DNA of 64,000 nt from Macrostomum hystrix (Eukaryota; Platyhelminthes; Macrostomidae): positions 186,001-250,000 of the forward strand of contig CATNEN010000011.1 in NCBI GenBank assembly GCA_950097015.1. The letters are read 5' to 3'. The stretch's first letter is position 1. The number at the start of each line of letters is the position of its first letter. The notes under the pieces are model-generated. The model made no database searches. It was given only the letters and a program-made list of their open reading frames with translations, and was not told the origin of the DNA. Below, one piece after another: positions 54,536 through 64,000 of this stretch. Made by a program: the position numbers and the translations under genes.

Positions 54536-54886
54536 ATGGATGCACTCGATTTTCATGCAAATATTTTTGCCATCCTTGCATCATCAAAATATTCTATCAG
54601 ACTTAAGCGACTGCTAATAAAAGCAAGTCCAAAAGCTGTTCGCAACTTTCTTATCGAGGCCTGTTACAACTTGTTGCAAAACACTTTGTCTTTCTCACCA
54701 ACTGAAAAAGCAACGCTGGTAAAGCAGAAGAAAATAATACGGAAAATTTCTGTGCATAGAAGAACTGTTGATCTGCTAAATACTGGTTTCATCAATATTC
54801 TCCATCTTCTATTGAGTCTTGTGAAGAAAAAGAAAGAAAATGAACAAGTTCTCAGAAATGGTTCTGATATCCAAATCGGAGTATGA
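54536..54886 (+). CDS. Small conserved Polinton protein
   Basis: 116 residues from 54536 (an upstream Met at 54473 would overlap the ATPase end). The arrangement is a leader, then FLIEACYNLLQNTLSFSP, then a basic helix (KQKKIIRKISVHRRTV), then a hydrophobic stretch (FINILHLLLSLV). This matches a small protein seen next to the ATPase in many Polintons. The hydrophobic C-terminus after a Lys/Arg helix could be membrane-active, but the function is unknown. It overlaps the next gene by 47 bases. Confidence 0.6.
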   Translation: MDALDFHANIFAILASSKYSIRLKRLLIKASPKAVRNFLIEACYNLLQNTLSFSPTEKATLVKQKKIIRKISVHRRTVDLLNTGFINILHLLLSLVKKKKENEQVLRNGSDIQIGV

Positions 54887-55541
54887 CATGCTGACTCAAA
54901 GTTTGAAGCCCGTTGAGTCTGAAGCCGATGCTGCCATTAAGTATGCTCAGAGGAAATGTGATGATATTTTATTCACCCAGGATTTCCCCGATGATGTAAA
55001 AGCCGCCATGTACAATGATGCGAGAAACAGTTTGCTGGCTAAGCGCAAGCGGACTGAAAAAGATGGTGCTGTGTGTGGGAGTGACACCAAAATTATGCGA
55101 ACGGTTAATTCAGCAACCAGATGGGGAGAGACGATCAGCCAATCGGTACCACAGAAGTTCAAGGCCAGAGCCCGCAGTCTATGGGCCATCCTATCTGATA
55201 ATCCCTCCCTCATCCAGGTGTTTGAAAACGGTGAGGTGCAAATGGCTGGGCAGAGAATACCATCCTCAAACATCATGGATCTGTTTCATACTGCGGTGAG
55301 GGATTCGAAATGCGACAGCGAGCCGGTGGGCTGGAGTGAGTTTGTTTCATTGCTTCAAGACAGCAAGCTAAACATTCCTGCTTCAGCGATAGGGAAATCA
55401 GTAAGAAAGCTTATTTCAAAGCCAGCAGCCTCTCTAGAAGCGGAAGCTCTAGACTGTGCTCATCATACAGTCAAGGGACTTGGGAGCGAGAGAGCCTGGT
55501 TACAGCTGGGCAGAAAGAAACTATTTAAGAAAGGAAACTAA
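54840..55541 (+). CDS. Conserved Polinton protein with GEV..G..IP.SNI motif
   Basis: 233 residues. The N-terminal part is charged and helical (MLTQSLK, DDVKAAMYNDARNSLLAKRKR). The C-terminal part has ARSLWAILSDNP and NGEVQMAGQRIPSSNIMDLF, a signature I associate with a Polinton protein of unknown function (PX-like). The basic tail is KKLFKKGN. Confidence 0.65.
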   Translation: MNKFSEMVLISKSEYDMLTQSLKPVESEADAAIKYAQRKCDDILFTQDFPDDVKAAMYNDARNSLLAKRKRTEKDGAVCGSDTKIMRTVNSATRWGETISQSVPQKFKARARSLWAILSDNPSLIQVFENGEVQMAGQRIPSSNIMDLFHTAVRDSKCDSEPVGWSEFVSLLQDSKLNIPASAIGKSVRKLISKPAASLEAEALDCAHHTVKGLGSERAWLQLGRKKLFKKGN

Positions 55542-55585
55542 ATCGGCTGTCTGTATTTTCTTTCGCCTGCAATTCGATATCGCCG

Positions 55586-56455
55586 ATGATGAACTATATT
55601 GACTTCCAAGGCTTTCCATGCGAAAGATCAAGTAGTGGTTTCGTTGTGAAGGAACTGGCGGTTGTTCAAGTCCGAGCAGGCAGTTACAATATCACTCATC
55701 ATCTTTATTCCTCACCATATGCATGGGAAATGATCTCGCCTGAGATGCAAGTGCACTACAGAAAACTCTCAAGGAATCTGCACCGGCTCAAATGGAACGA
55801 TGGAACCCGATCTTACAAGAAATTCAAAACTGACATTCCTAATATTTCTTATGGCCCAACTTGGACTAGCGGAGCGAGGAAGTCCGTTTTTCTAACTGAA
55901 CTTCTTGGCCAACAGGTGTACAACCTTGAGGACCTGGGAGGGCCTTTAGTCGAACAATCTGATGCCGGCTGCGCATTAAAAAATGCATTAAGGTACTACA
56001 GCTGGCTGAAGCCCAAGTTTTCCATAAGCTTAAGAAGCGAGGTGTGTCAGCACCATTCAAAAGGCATCAGCACTTTCAACGAAATCAGCAACTACACTAC
56101 CGCTAGCAGAAAAAACATCGGAAATGAGTACACCTGTGACAACTCTGAGAGTGACCAACCTGGTCGGTGGCGTGGATCTGAGACTGGCTGGAGGCAGGGG
56201 CGCCCAACTTCCTCTACGGGAACTGGCTCTCAGCATGGCTCATGTCATCTACCGACCCGTTTGGCCCCGAGTGCTCATCAAGAGGATGCGGGATCCGGGA
56301 GTCACTCTTCTGCTCTATCCCACCGGTCAACTGAGCATCTGTGGCGCCCGGAGCTACTCGGACTCAGTCAGGGCTGCCCGTCGCTTCGTGGCTATGCTGC
56401 ATCGCAGAGTGCCTGCTCAACTGCTGCCTCATCAGTCCATTTGTGTACGAATTAA
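55586..56455 (+). CDS. Conserved Polinton protein (YIDFQGF family), C-terminus overlaps TBP-like gene
   Basis: The first ~185 residues fit a protein common in Polintons that starts IDFQGF....F.VKELAVV and continues with HHLYSSPYAWEMI, LHRLKWNDGT, YNLEDLGGP and CALKNALRYYSWL. The DFQ and LEDLG segments recall an RNase H/exonuclease-like fold, which is an inference. From ~56124 the frame runs through the TBP-like gene in another frame for 331 bases. That tail looks like a by-product (Ser/Gly/His-rich, no structure), so the true protein may simply have a long random tail, or an older stop was lost. Confidence 0.6.
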   Translation: MMNYIDFQGFPCERSSSGFVVKELAVVQVRAGSYNITHHLYSSPYAWEMISPEMQVHYRKLSRNLHRLKWNDGTRSYKKFKTDIPNISYGPTWTSGARKSVFLTELLGQQVYNLEDLGGPLVEQSDAGCALKNALRYYSWLKPKFSISLRSEVCQHHSKGISTFNEISNYTTASRKNIGNEYTCDNSESDQPGRWRGSETGWRQGRPTSSTGTGSQHGSCHLPTRLAPSAHQEDAGSGSHSSALSHRSTEHLWRPELLGLSQGCPSLRGYAASQSACSTAASSVHLCTN

Positions 56456-56699
56456 AACTATTAGTGCACATGGAAAGATTGACTTGCCTAACCCCCAATG
56501 CTTGACAAGCCTCAGTGATGTGCTACCGAATGCTAGATATGAACCTGAAAGTTTTTCTGCATTAGTGTGTCAGCTCGAATACTGTAAATGTATGCTTTTT
56601 CACAATGGCTCATTTGTGCTCAGTGGGGCAAAGTCAGAACATATGCTGCAATCGGACCTATCCTTCCTAGCAGGCTTGCTGACGGCTGTACGCAAATAA
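56124..56699 (+). CDS. TATA-binding-protein-like protein encoded by the Polinton
   Basis: 191 residues with the two-repeat TBP core and nothing else. Repeat 1 (~8-97): VTNLVGGVDL, LPLRELALSMAHVIYRP, VLIKRMRDPGVTLLLYPTG, CGARSYSDSVRAARRFV, in line with the eukaryotic pattern L..IAL...N..Y.P.....I.R.R.P..T.L.F..G...CTGAKS...S..AAR. Repeat 2 (~102-191): DVLPNARYEPESFSALVCQL, MLFHNGSFVLSGAKSEH, LLTAVRK. The two DNA-kinking Phe of repeat 2 are kept (ESFSAL, MLFHNG); those of repeat 1 are Pro and Tyr. Divergence from host TBP is large, like viral TBPs. It is the last gene of the plus-strand block and should bind promoter DNA for RNA polymerase II, or block host factors; the role is inference. Confidence 0.8.
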   Translation: MSTPVTTLRVTNLVGGVDLRLAGGRGAQLPLRELALSMAHVIYRPVWPRVLIKRMRDPGVTLLLYPTGQLSICGARSYSDSVRAARRFVAMLHRRVPAQLLPHQSICVRIKTISAHGKIDLPNPQCLTSLSDVLPNARYEPESFSALVCQLEYCKCMLFHNGSFVLSGAKSEHMLQSDLSFLAGLLTAVRK

Positions 56700-57514
56700 A
56701 TAAATAAACAAAGAAATCAATGACATATTTAAACCCATTTGGATGTTTGCTGATATGAAATGCCCCAAGCCTTCAACCGTCTGTTTATTTTGCATGGAAA
56801 AAATATGGTTTCAGACTAATATTAACAATGCTTTTTGCATTTGAATGCAAACGTGATGCGCTAGATGTAATTGAAAATAAGTACACACACATATGATGCA
56901 TAAGGAAGATAAAAAATGGGGTGAGATAAATGGAAAGTTAAAATAAAGAACAAACGGAGAAACACAGCATCGCATCGAATGAGTAAACTCGATCATTCAC
57001 CAGAAATAACAGCAAAATATGCTACGCTCAAAATATAAATTTGAAGCAGCATGCAAAGCGAATTAAACAAAATGATCAAAGATAGAAAACAACCACTACC
57101 AGCCAATAAAATTAGTTGTATGAGAACCATAAAAATACAAATATTACCATACTGTAAAGAAAGTCCATAGTCAGCAATGAAAAGAGTTCAAGTTGCTGAA
57201 TTTGCAGCAATGCAAAACTAATTAGAAGCAGATAATTGGTAGCAGAATTAATAAAAAATTGTGATAGCAATAACGGCTGTTAGAATACAAGTGCTAGTCC
57301 TACTGTGCATCAGTCTAATTGTCAAGAAATGCTGTCAAACAAAACAATACTGGCCACTAGAAGTAATCATCTTTAAAGCAAAGCTGTGATTTATCGATAT
57401 AATTCAAATTATTGTTATTCGATTTGCTCTTCATAAAACAGAAATGCTCACAAATAAGATCAACTACTAATAACTTTTAGTGACCATTAAAAGACAGTTG
57501 TCGCAGCAACCTGA
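56700..57514. other. Gap between convergent Polinton gene blocks
   Basis: AT-rich with no gene. AATAAATAAATAAA right at the end of the TBP-like gene (56696 onward) is a likely polyadenylation signal for the plus-strand block. No clear signal for the polymerase was picked on the other strand. Confidence 0.55.
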
Positions 57515-60500
57515 CTACGGTCGTAACAGCATTCGCTTCCTTGGCCTTTCATTGAGTTCACCAGTCAGCCGGGATTCCTCATCTAGAACGCATTGCTCCT
57601 GCTGTTGCAAAAGCCGAATGTGTCCGAAAGGGAGGCTTGAGTTTGGACCTATCCAGGCTCGTTTATCCTCCCAGATGCTTAGAGCCAGCTTCTGCTGTTC
57701 GAGTGTAAACAATCGGTGATTGATGCTTCCAATGCGACGGACAGTTAGTGACAGCTGTGTTGAGTCCTTGTAAACTCGCAAGTAGTCTTCATGGGTTAAA
57801 GTCCGCTTGACAACGCATGCTTGAATGCCCTTCGCCTTCTTCTTGTCAGCTGATGACTTGGTCGTCAAGAAGGAATACAATTTAGGTCGCAGCAGAACCC
57901 ATTCTTCATTCCGTACACCGGCAGACTCATCCTTAATACAACCCAGCCTAGCCTTCAAGCGATCGGAGTGAAGTACATCATCCTTTGGGAAGTTGGACGT
58001 GTCAAGCAGATCATGAAAAGCCATTAAAGGCAGAGCTTCCTTCCGAGCATCGATGTTTTCCAGGCAGAGAAAAAGCGAATCAGTGTCCCCACCACAGACA
58101 CGAACACATCCACTATCACGCTCAAGTAATGGCTTCAACTTGTCGTAGAGCAGCTCGTACATAACGATCTTTGATAGGTCCAGTACGCATTGTCCCATTT
58201 GAATTGGACGATCCAGAGTGACTTCTGTCCTCTGTAGCTCAAATATGCTTAGATTTTCAGTAATTATTGTGAAGGACTTTAAATTTGGATTGGCTGCATA
58301 GATCCTGGCTTTGTCGGTTGAATTGATAATTCTAATGTCGCGTCGCTTGCGTACATTTTCCATCACCTTGCCAAATACACTGTTGTTCTTTAATTTGTAG
58401 AAATCTTTTTCGAATGCATTCTTTGCATTCGATCGCTTCTCACTATTCTTGTTGATGTACGAGGCAAAAACTGGCTCTTGGCGGAACTCAATCATTCTGT
58501 GCACTTTAGCCAACTTTAAGCCATGTGCTAGATAGAACTTTAGCGCAGAAGAGTGCAGCACGTAGGCCAGTTTGTTCTTGCAGGTCAGGAGTAGTTTTTC
58601 AACACCACAATATTCCTTCCCACAGTTACTTGATTTAGCGGGTTCATGTTGTTGCTGCTGTTGTCTTTGCTGCTGGTGCTGCTGCTGGTGCTGCTGCTGA
58701 TTTTCTTGATGCAACAAATTCCATAGGTGCTTCATGTGCGGCGGGAATTCATCGAAACTAGGTTTTTGCCTTTCGGGTGCAAACGGCAGATCAGCAGTGT
58801 AATCATGAATCTCTATGGGATAGTGAAGGTCGGCCTCAACAAGATAGCCAACGGGACCATTTTCATCCAGGCACAAAAATCTCTCTTCCGTCCAGACGAT
58901 GACTTCCCCCTCACTGAGCCAACGGAAGTCTCTGACGGGGAGTGGCATTGTGAGAGCATGGCCATATAGATTGTTTGCGTCTATTGCTAGCAAACTTTTG
59001 GTTGGTTGTTCATCAGTTTCGGCTTTCGTGATGTCAGTCGCACTCGCTCGAACATGATGGATGTTGACAAAGCACATGCCACCACGGATTCCTCGCTCGA
59101 AGGTCCGATACATTTCATTGTCGCTCAAAAGCTGGATGCCTACTTTTGCAATTCCAGAAAGCGACTTTATTGCTGAAGCAAACGAAAGCCCCGGTGTTGA
59201 AACAAAATGAACCGGATCCAGACCATCTTCTCGGAGGCTGAGTCGACGGAAATTTTCAAAAATATCCGCAAGTTGACGGATATCTAACTCAAGGTAACAG
59301 AGCATGTAGTGACGCAAATTGACTACATCGAATTCGCGCCACGCTCTTTGAGCATGCGCATAATCATTTGTGCTGCATTCACAGTTGTTTAATCGATTAA
59401 AAAAATTCTCTCGGCTAGGCAGTTGTGTATCATAGAGTATATGACTACCAGATAGATAGTCATATGGGAATACACCTTTTGAAAAAAGGACTTCACTGCT
59501 CACATTTGGGTGATGCTCCTGCATCCGAGACGTCACTTTGCACTCATCTTCCGACAAATTCGCAATAAGCTGTGCAATGCTACTGTGTAGAAACTGGAAG
59601 CTATCGATAAACTGAAGTGTGAAGCTCAGTGGGATCATTCTGCCATCCTTTTCATACTCATCGATTTTGAACTCAACTCGCATTGATAGGTATGCCTCGG
59701 CTGTTTGTGGGATGACGCTGATTTTCCAGCCAGGCATGTTGCCAAGGGCGGTAGAGAAGATGAGGTGCAGGTCATAGTTACGCAAGTTATGCATGACAAT
59801 TGGTAGAAAGCGACGCTTAAGTCTAGCTAGCTTGTTACACGAGCTGCAGGCAGCGCCGCGGAATGCGCCAGTCAAGTGATCGTGGTCCCAGTGCTTCTTA
59901 CTAGAAGATGAAATAACTTCTCCACAATAGTGGCAGCACACAGATTCGTGGAACTTTCGAATGTCTTCATCATGCTTGAGTGCAGGTTTGTGACTGAACT
60001 CTTTATTCCAACCATAAACTTTCCTAGCCAGCTTTTCTAGTGACATCAAGAATTCTTTGACACAGGTGTGCGCATCAGAATCACAAAAGAGTGCTACCTC
60101 CTCACTAGGCCTACACAACTGACTAATCCCATCTCGGGCGATTGTGATGTAGCCAGCAGCAGCAGGCACGTGCTCAGTCAGCCTGATGATTGCTGATGTA
60201 TCATCAACTGAAGCAGTTGGGACATTAAATGCCTCGAAGTCGGCGTAGACAACAAAAGGAGGACTCAGCGTCTTTTCCCAGGATGTGAAGCGCATGAAGC
60301 TTTCTGGCTCTGGCATATTCTCCTTGATGGATGTCGATTGTTGAAGATTGCAATGCACCTGGTGAGAGTGAAGATCAATTTCAGTACGAAAATTACTCAA
60401 ACATCGCTCACACCACTTTCGATTCCGAAAGCCTAGTTTGCTATTGAAGAGCCTATCAAGGCTGCTAACAGCACACCAGTGGCCAAGATTGTCACATATA

Positions 60501-61760
60501 TTATCACCAATGTCGATATCGGCTGAGTCCTTGCGAAGATTACATGGCTGGACCAACATAAGTAGAACAATCTTTCGCGATGTTGCTAATACAGTGCTAG
60601 GTTGACGAATCACTGAAGGCTTCGAATTCTCCCATGTTAAAACGGTAAAACATATTTCAGTGTTTCTCTGCTCGACTTCATCGAGGTCGCTAATTGAGAC
60701 GGGGAGATTAATGCCTGTTAAATCAATTTCTGCCTCCCAGTTTTTGTAAGTTGCTAATCTATGACCAGATTTTTTCACTGCAGGATCATCGCAATGAAGA
60801 TAGGCCAAGCAGGCAAAACGGAAACAGTCATTTCCATTGCTGGGAGGGTTGATGAGAGCCTTCTTGTTGAGTAGCTCAATAGGCAAATTAAATTCGCTGC
60901 ATCTACCGGAATAGTAACGAATCCGATCAGATAGAGTACTGCACAGATCCAAGTGATTCAGACCATTAACAGCCCAGCCACTACCATTGGAATTGTAAGT
61001 ATCAATTTTGCGCTCAAGTTCAGTGAATTGCTGCATCCACCAGTTTTCAAACTCACATATGTCATTGAGACATACCAAGTGGTGCGCGACATACTTGATT
61101 TCGGCATGAACAGGCAAAACATCTGTTGCAGCTAGTCTGATCATGTGAACATTGAGCTTGAGTTGTGCGCGAATAGACTGACCATCAGAAGAGTCTAGTC
61201 GTATTTCAAGCGCTTGTCGAACGGCTTCTTTGGTCGCACGAAGAAATTCGAACGGATCACATTGAACTGTCGGAAAAAAACGCAGTACTTCAAGGACATG
61301 ATCGTGTGCAGCTGATATGATGGAAGATTGGAATGGGATTCCTGTAAATTAAAAGGATAAGGAAGGAAGTTATGTAGCCCCGTAATAGTTGAGCATCTAA
61401 CTAATTAAAAGCACTCCAATTTTCAGTTACAGTAGTCCTATACAAATTAATTTCCCGAATAGGCAGGTGAATACTAATTTGAAAAAGCTTTTTTATATCA
61501 GTAAATTTTAGTCAGAGAATATTCATAAATTTATAAATTCTTTATATATAATACACAAATGCAACATTTGTTTTTCTAATTACCGTAGCGACTTTTCAAA
61601 ATACGTTTTTTAAGAAACTAATTGCGGAAACTTGTATAACATAGTATGCGATCAAATAAAAACTACAATGCTTATTCTCACCATATCTATCAGAAGAATA
61701 AGATGACTCGCTTGAATTGCTTGACTCGAGAGAATTTAAGCCTCCGTTTGAGACGGCCAT
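57515..61760 (-). CDS. POLB: Protein-primed DNA polymerase B of the Polinton (two exons)
   Basis: Exon 1 is 61760-61682 (26 codons, donor G/GTGAGA), exon 2 is 61341-57515; phases match and give 1301 residues. Exon 2 alone has an internal Met at 61144, but the frame is open to the acceptor at 61342. Exonuclease motifs: VYADFEAF (~392), HNLRNYDLHL (~543), YLELDIRQL (~710). An HNH/endonuclease-VII-like Cys motif, CCHYCGEV then WDHDHLTGAFRGAACSSCN, is at ~495. Polymerase motifs: A AIDANNLYGHAL (~815), B KNNSVFGKV (~1012), C GGDTDSLF (~1112). A Gln/His run sits at ~905. All catalytic residues are present. It replicates the linear element from a terminal protein. Confidence 0.95.
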
Positions 61761-62329
61761 GCTTATTCATGAATTATTTTCAGTGGCTGAAAGAAAATTA
61801 TTAAGTAGATTATTAATAATAATTATTTTAATTGTAATAATAGTAAGTCTAGTGACTAATATAGTTAAAAGAAATATCAGAAACAATATTTATTCAATGA
61901 TTATCACACTCTATTTCTTAGCACTTTATTATCTGCGTATCGGAAAAAGTAAGCAGCCTTTCATTTTCAAAAGAAAATCTAAAATCCAAAAACGTGTTTT
62001 AAAATTTTTTTTAATCCATAACCTGTCTCGTCAATTTATTTTCAATGTATGTAACTCAGATGGTGTTACACCTACAACACACACAAAAGCAGCGCGCAGG
62101 TTAAATATCTACAAATTAACATATAATTGTATAAAATAATGGCTTTTAATGAATTATAAAAAAACTATTTTGAAATGTGAAGCCAAACAAAATTGGAAGA
62201 GATATGTGCTAAACCAGCTTTGTAGATTTTATTGTTTGTCCTATTCCTCGTTTAAAAAGCCACTGCCAAAAGAGATGAAATTATTAAATAATAATGTGAC
62301 TAAATGGAAAAACAGAGTAGTGATTTTAA
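61761..62329. other. AT-rich spacer with weak plus-strand frames
   Basis: Lies between two minus-strand genes and probably contains the polymerase promoter. Plus-strand frames at 61717-62139 and 62149-62343 exist. The first encodes a hydrophobic run (LLSRLLIIIILIVIIVSL) and basic residues, but its start overlaps polymerase exon 1 and no family fits. Confidence 0.4.
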
Positions 62330-63319
62330 TTAAAAATTGCTAAGTCGAATTTGAAAGTTTCCCCCAAAGTCAATACAATATTGACCAGTAATACTGCTAG
62401 GCAGAACAAATTGAATGCAGATAGGTTGCAACTGTCCTTCAACAACAGGTGGAGCTTGATCAGCCACTGCTTGTGCCGGCGCCGCTGTTGGTGGTGGTGC
62501 GACTGGAGCAGGGTCAGAGTCAGACTCTAACTCACGGAGAATGTCAGTTAGGGCGTTGGTTTCTGCCAGCATCCTTGCTCGCTCGATATTTTTTCCTGCA
62601 ACTGCGGGAATGGCTCGGCGCTGTTGATGCTGCTCCTGCTCCTCCTCCGGCAGCTGCTGCTGATGCTGCTCCAGTCCAGTCTGCTGCTGGTGCTGGTGCT
62701 GCTGATGATGATGATGAGGCACTGAATCCTCCCGCTGCAGCAGCTGTTGGAGTGCCTGATGTTGGGGTCGATCCTGTTGATTAAATCGGCCCTCTAAATC
62801 AAGCTCATCGATAAATGCGGTGTCCAGCTCAGTGATTTCATCATCGATCGCATTTACGATTTCGATGTCGTTAGCTTGTCTGCCGACCAGAAGATTTTCT
62901 GTAGCATCGGGCAGCAAAGCCGGCACGGCAGCGAGGATGGGAGCAACACCAGCAACAGGATGATCGTTTGAAGATGATCTGCCACAGACGTTGGAGATGA
63001 TCTGACTAAGAGCGCTCTCAGGCTGGCGAATACGCTCAAGCGCTTGAAATGCCTCTTGCTGGCGTGCGGATTCCAATGCAGTTTGCCTGGCTCGCTCGAG
63101 GTCTTCAGCAGAGCCCCAGTTGACAACAGCATGATTTTTGTGTCGTCGAATTTGTCCGCGGACGGTAAAAAGCTCAGCTGAATCGCATTCATGGCAAACG
63201 AGCCAGCGACTGACACTACAGCCTTCGCGCGTAACATGATGTCTCAATTTTCCGAGTGAGCAAATATTGCAATTGATGCACACCTCATGTATGTATGAAG
63301 GGCAGTGGTACTTGCTCAT
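62330..63319 (-). CDS. Polinton zinc-finger protein with Gln/His-rich middle
   Basis: 329 residues from the Met at 63319, preferred over 63346 because the TATA box at 63366 leaves too little room. The first ~60 residues hold Cys/His pairs (HCPSYIHEVCINCNIC, then VCHECDSAELF followed by RRHKNH), a C2H2-like pattern. A coiled-coil-like stretch follows (LERARQTALESARQQEAF), then acidic (IDDEITELDTAFIDELDLEG) and Gln/His-rich segments and a Pro/Ala-rich tail ending QPICIQFVLPSS and FGGNFQIRLSNF. It could be an element-encoded regulator; homology not established. Polymerase exon 1 is separate, so this is not its N-terminus. Confidence 0.65.
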   Translation of the reverse strand: MSKYHCPSYIHEVCINCNICSLGKLRHHVTREGCSVSRWLVCHECDSAELFTVRGQIRRHKNHAVVNWGSAEDLERARQTALESARQQEAFQALERIRQPESALSQIISNVCGRSSSNDHPVAGVAPILAAVPALLPDATENLLVGRQANDIEIVNAIDDEITELDTAFIDELDLEGRFNQQDRPQHQALQQLLQREDSVPHHHHQQHQHQQQTGLEQHQQQLPEEEQEQHQQRRAIPAVAGKNIERARMLAETNALTDILRELESDSDPAPVAPPPTAAPAQAVADQAPPVVEGQLQPICIQFVLPSSITGQYCIDFGGNFQIRLSNF

Positions 63320-63365
63320 GTTTAAATAATTTCCCAATAACAACATTACTATTGAAAATCCGAGT

Positions 63366-63374
63366 CTTTATATC
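63366..63374 (-). promoter_or_regulatory. TATA box of the zinc-finger gene
   Basis: GATATAAAG on the minus strand, 47 bases before the chosen start codon at 63319. Confidence 0.5.
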
Positions 63375-63614
63375 CAACCCCTCCCCACTCCCGCATATGT
63401 TTACAGCTTGTGTATGTACATACACTAATTCAAAGTAGATAACATCAGAGAAAATTGCCGACTGCTACAAGCATCCCAGCTTTATCCCTTGAATGTTGTT
63501 GTTGTGCAGGAAACTTTGGACATAATTTATTATCTCTCCTATGCTCTATAGTTCGTTCACCACAAAGCAACAACTCCTGGGCCCCGTGCGCGATCACCAC
63601 TTCACACCTTTAGC

Positions 63615-63791
63615 CGCTCAAGTTCAAGCGCACCGGCACTCAACAAATGACTAAATAGTAGTAAACTTATTTGTTATTGATTATTGAGAATTCCCTTAAT
63701 TCTGAATTCGCTCAAGTTCAAGTGCACCGGCACTCAGCAAATGACTAATAAGAGTAAACTTATTTGTTATTGATTATTTGAGAAATTCCCA
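63615..63791. repeat. Two-copy subterminal tandem repeat of the Polinton
   Basis: Copies at 63615-63695 and 63709-63791 share CGCTCAAGTTCAAG, GCACCGGCACTCA.CAAATGA and AACTTATTTGTTATTGATTA. Confidence 0.85.
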
Positions 63792-63840
63792 CTGAAATTT
63801 CTAATAAATGCCAAACTTTTTAACTTCATTAAACTAAATT

Positions 63841-64000
63841 AGCTTTCCCTGCGGCAGAATCCACCAATGCATTTACATAGGCCACTATGTTCACTCACTA
63901 ACCCCAAGGTTACTCCAGCCCTAGAAACGCACGATATGAAATTTCAGGTCTCCATGCATTTAAAATATTTGTGCGGAACGTAATGCAGTGAACAGTGAAC
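63841..64000. repeat. Right terminal inverted repeat of the Polinton (cut by window end)
   Basis: Reverse complement of 48441-48614. The last bases, GCAGTGAACAGTGAAC, still pair with the left tip, so only ~5 bases should be missing. Confidence 0.75.

Larger units (their letters stand above)
48436..64000. mobile_element. Polinton (Maverick), ~15.6 kb, right tip just beyond the window
   Basis: Inverted repeats are 48436-48614 and 63841 to the window end. The left tip is placed at AGTATATTCACTGTTCGC because Polintons usually start AGT; the right arm still matches at base 64000, so its tip should lie within a few bases. All hallmark genes are present and open: chromodomain integrase, protein-primed PolB, packaging ATPase, adenain-like protease, major and minor capsid. 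Eleven plus-strand genes face two minus-strand genes. Extra genes encode PC4-like, TBP-like and zinc-finger proteins. No stop or frameshift is evident in any core gene. Confidence 0.88.

Noticed and set aside
58727-58969. Plus-strand frame inside the polymerase gene
   Set aside because: Antisense shadow of a conserved part of PolB.
61717-62343. Two small plus-strand proteins between polymerase and zinc-finger genes
   Set aside because: The sequence is AT-rich, the first frame starts antisense to polymerase exon 1, and no family fits. A short membrane protein cannot be fully excluded.
1-64000. tRNA, rRNA or snRNA genes
   Set aside because: I looked for internal promoter boxes and conserved rRNA or snRNA stretches by eye and saw none; a covariance-model scan was not possible.

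Overview
The window is eukaryotic, and looks like an invertebrate animal. Genes are split by GT-AG introns, a COG4 orthologue and a multi-pass membrane protein have animal-type exon structure, and the sequence is full of minisatellites and animal transposon families (BEL/Pao, mariner, hAT, KDZ, Polinton). Moderate GC and many short Gln, Ala, Gly and His runs in exons would fit a free-living flatworm or another lophotrochozoan, but the species is inference only.

Layout. 1-17,400: a ~15.6 kb DNA transposon (1285-16927) nested in an older inverted-repeat element. It has ~1 kb terminal inverted repeats, CTAG-rich subterminal arrays, a 7-bp target-site duplication, a multi-exon KDZ-type transposase on the minus strand and a multi-exon cargo gene on the plus strand (HMG-box-like N-terminus, ~390-residue Gly/Pro/Ser/Asn repeat tail). 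17,400-19,589: noncoding. 19,590-31,179: COG4 in six exons. Its first intron holds a mariner whose left inverted repeat was split by a BEL/Pao LTR retrotransposon. 32,546-32,915: non-autonomous hAT. 33,201-39,539: a three-exon multi-pass membrane protein with a low-complexity tail. 39,540-45,300: intergenic. 45,305-46,677: unidentified minus-strand Cys-rich protein. 47,568-47,839: second hAT MITE. 47,992-48,393: Helitron/PIF1-type helicase remnant.

48,436 to past the window end: a Polinton (Maverick) with a full set of open genes. The plus-strand block encodes PC4-like protein, chromodomain integrase, penton-type minor capsid, small basic protein, double-jelly-roll major capsid, adenain-like protease, packaging ATPase, three conserved Polinton proteins and a TATA-binding-protein-like protein. 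The minus-strand block encodes protein-primed DNA polymerase B (two exons) and a zinc-finger protein. Replication, integration and virion morphogenesis are all represented. The unusual part is transcription: a clear two-repeat TBP homologue and a PC4-like coactivator inside the element suggest a Polinton carrying its own initiation factors. This is my best candidate for an undescribed system, together with the KDZ element and its HMG-box-like cargo.
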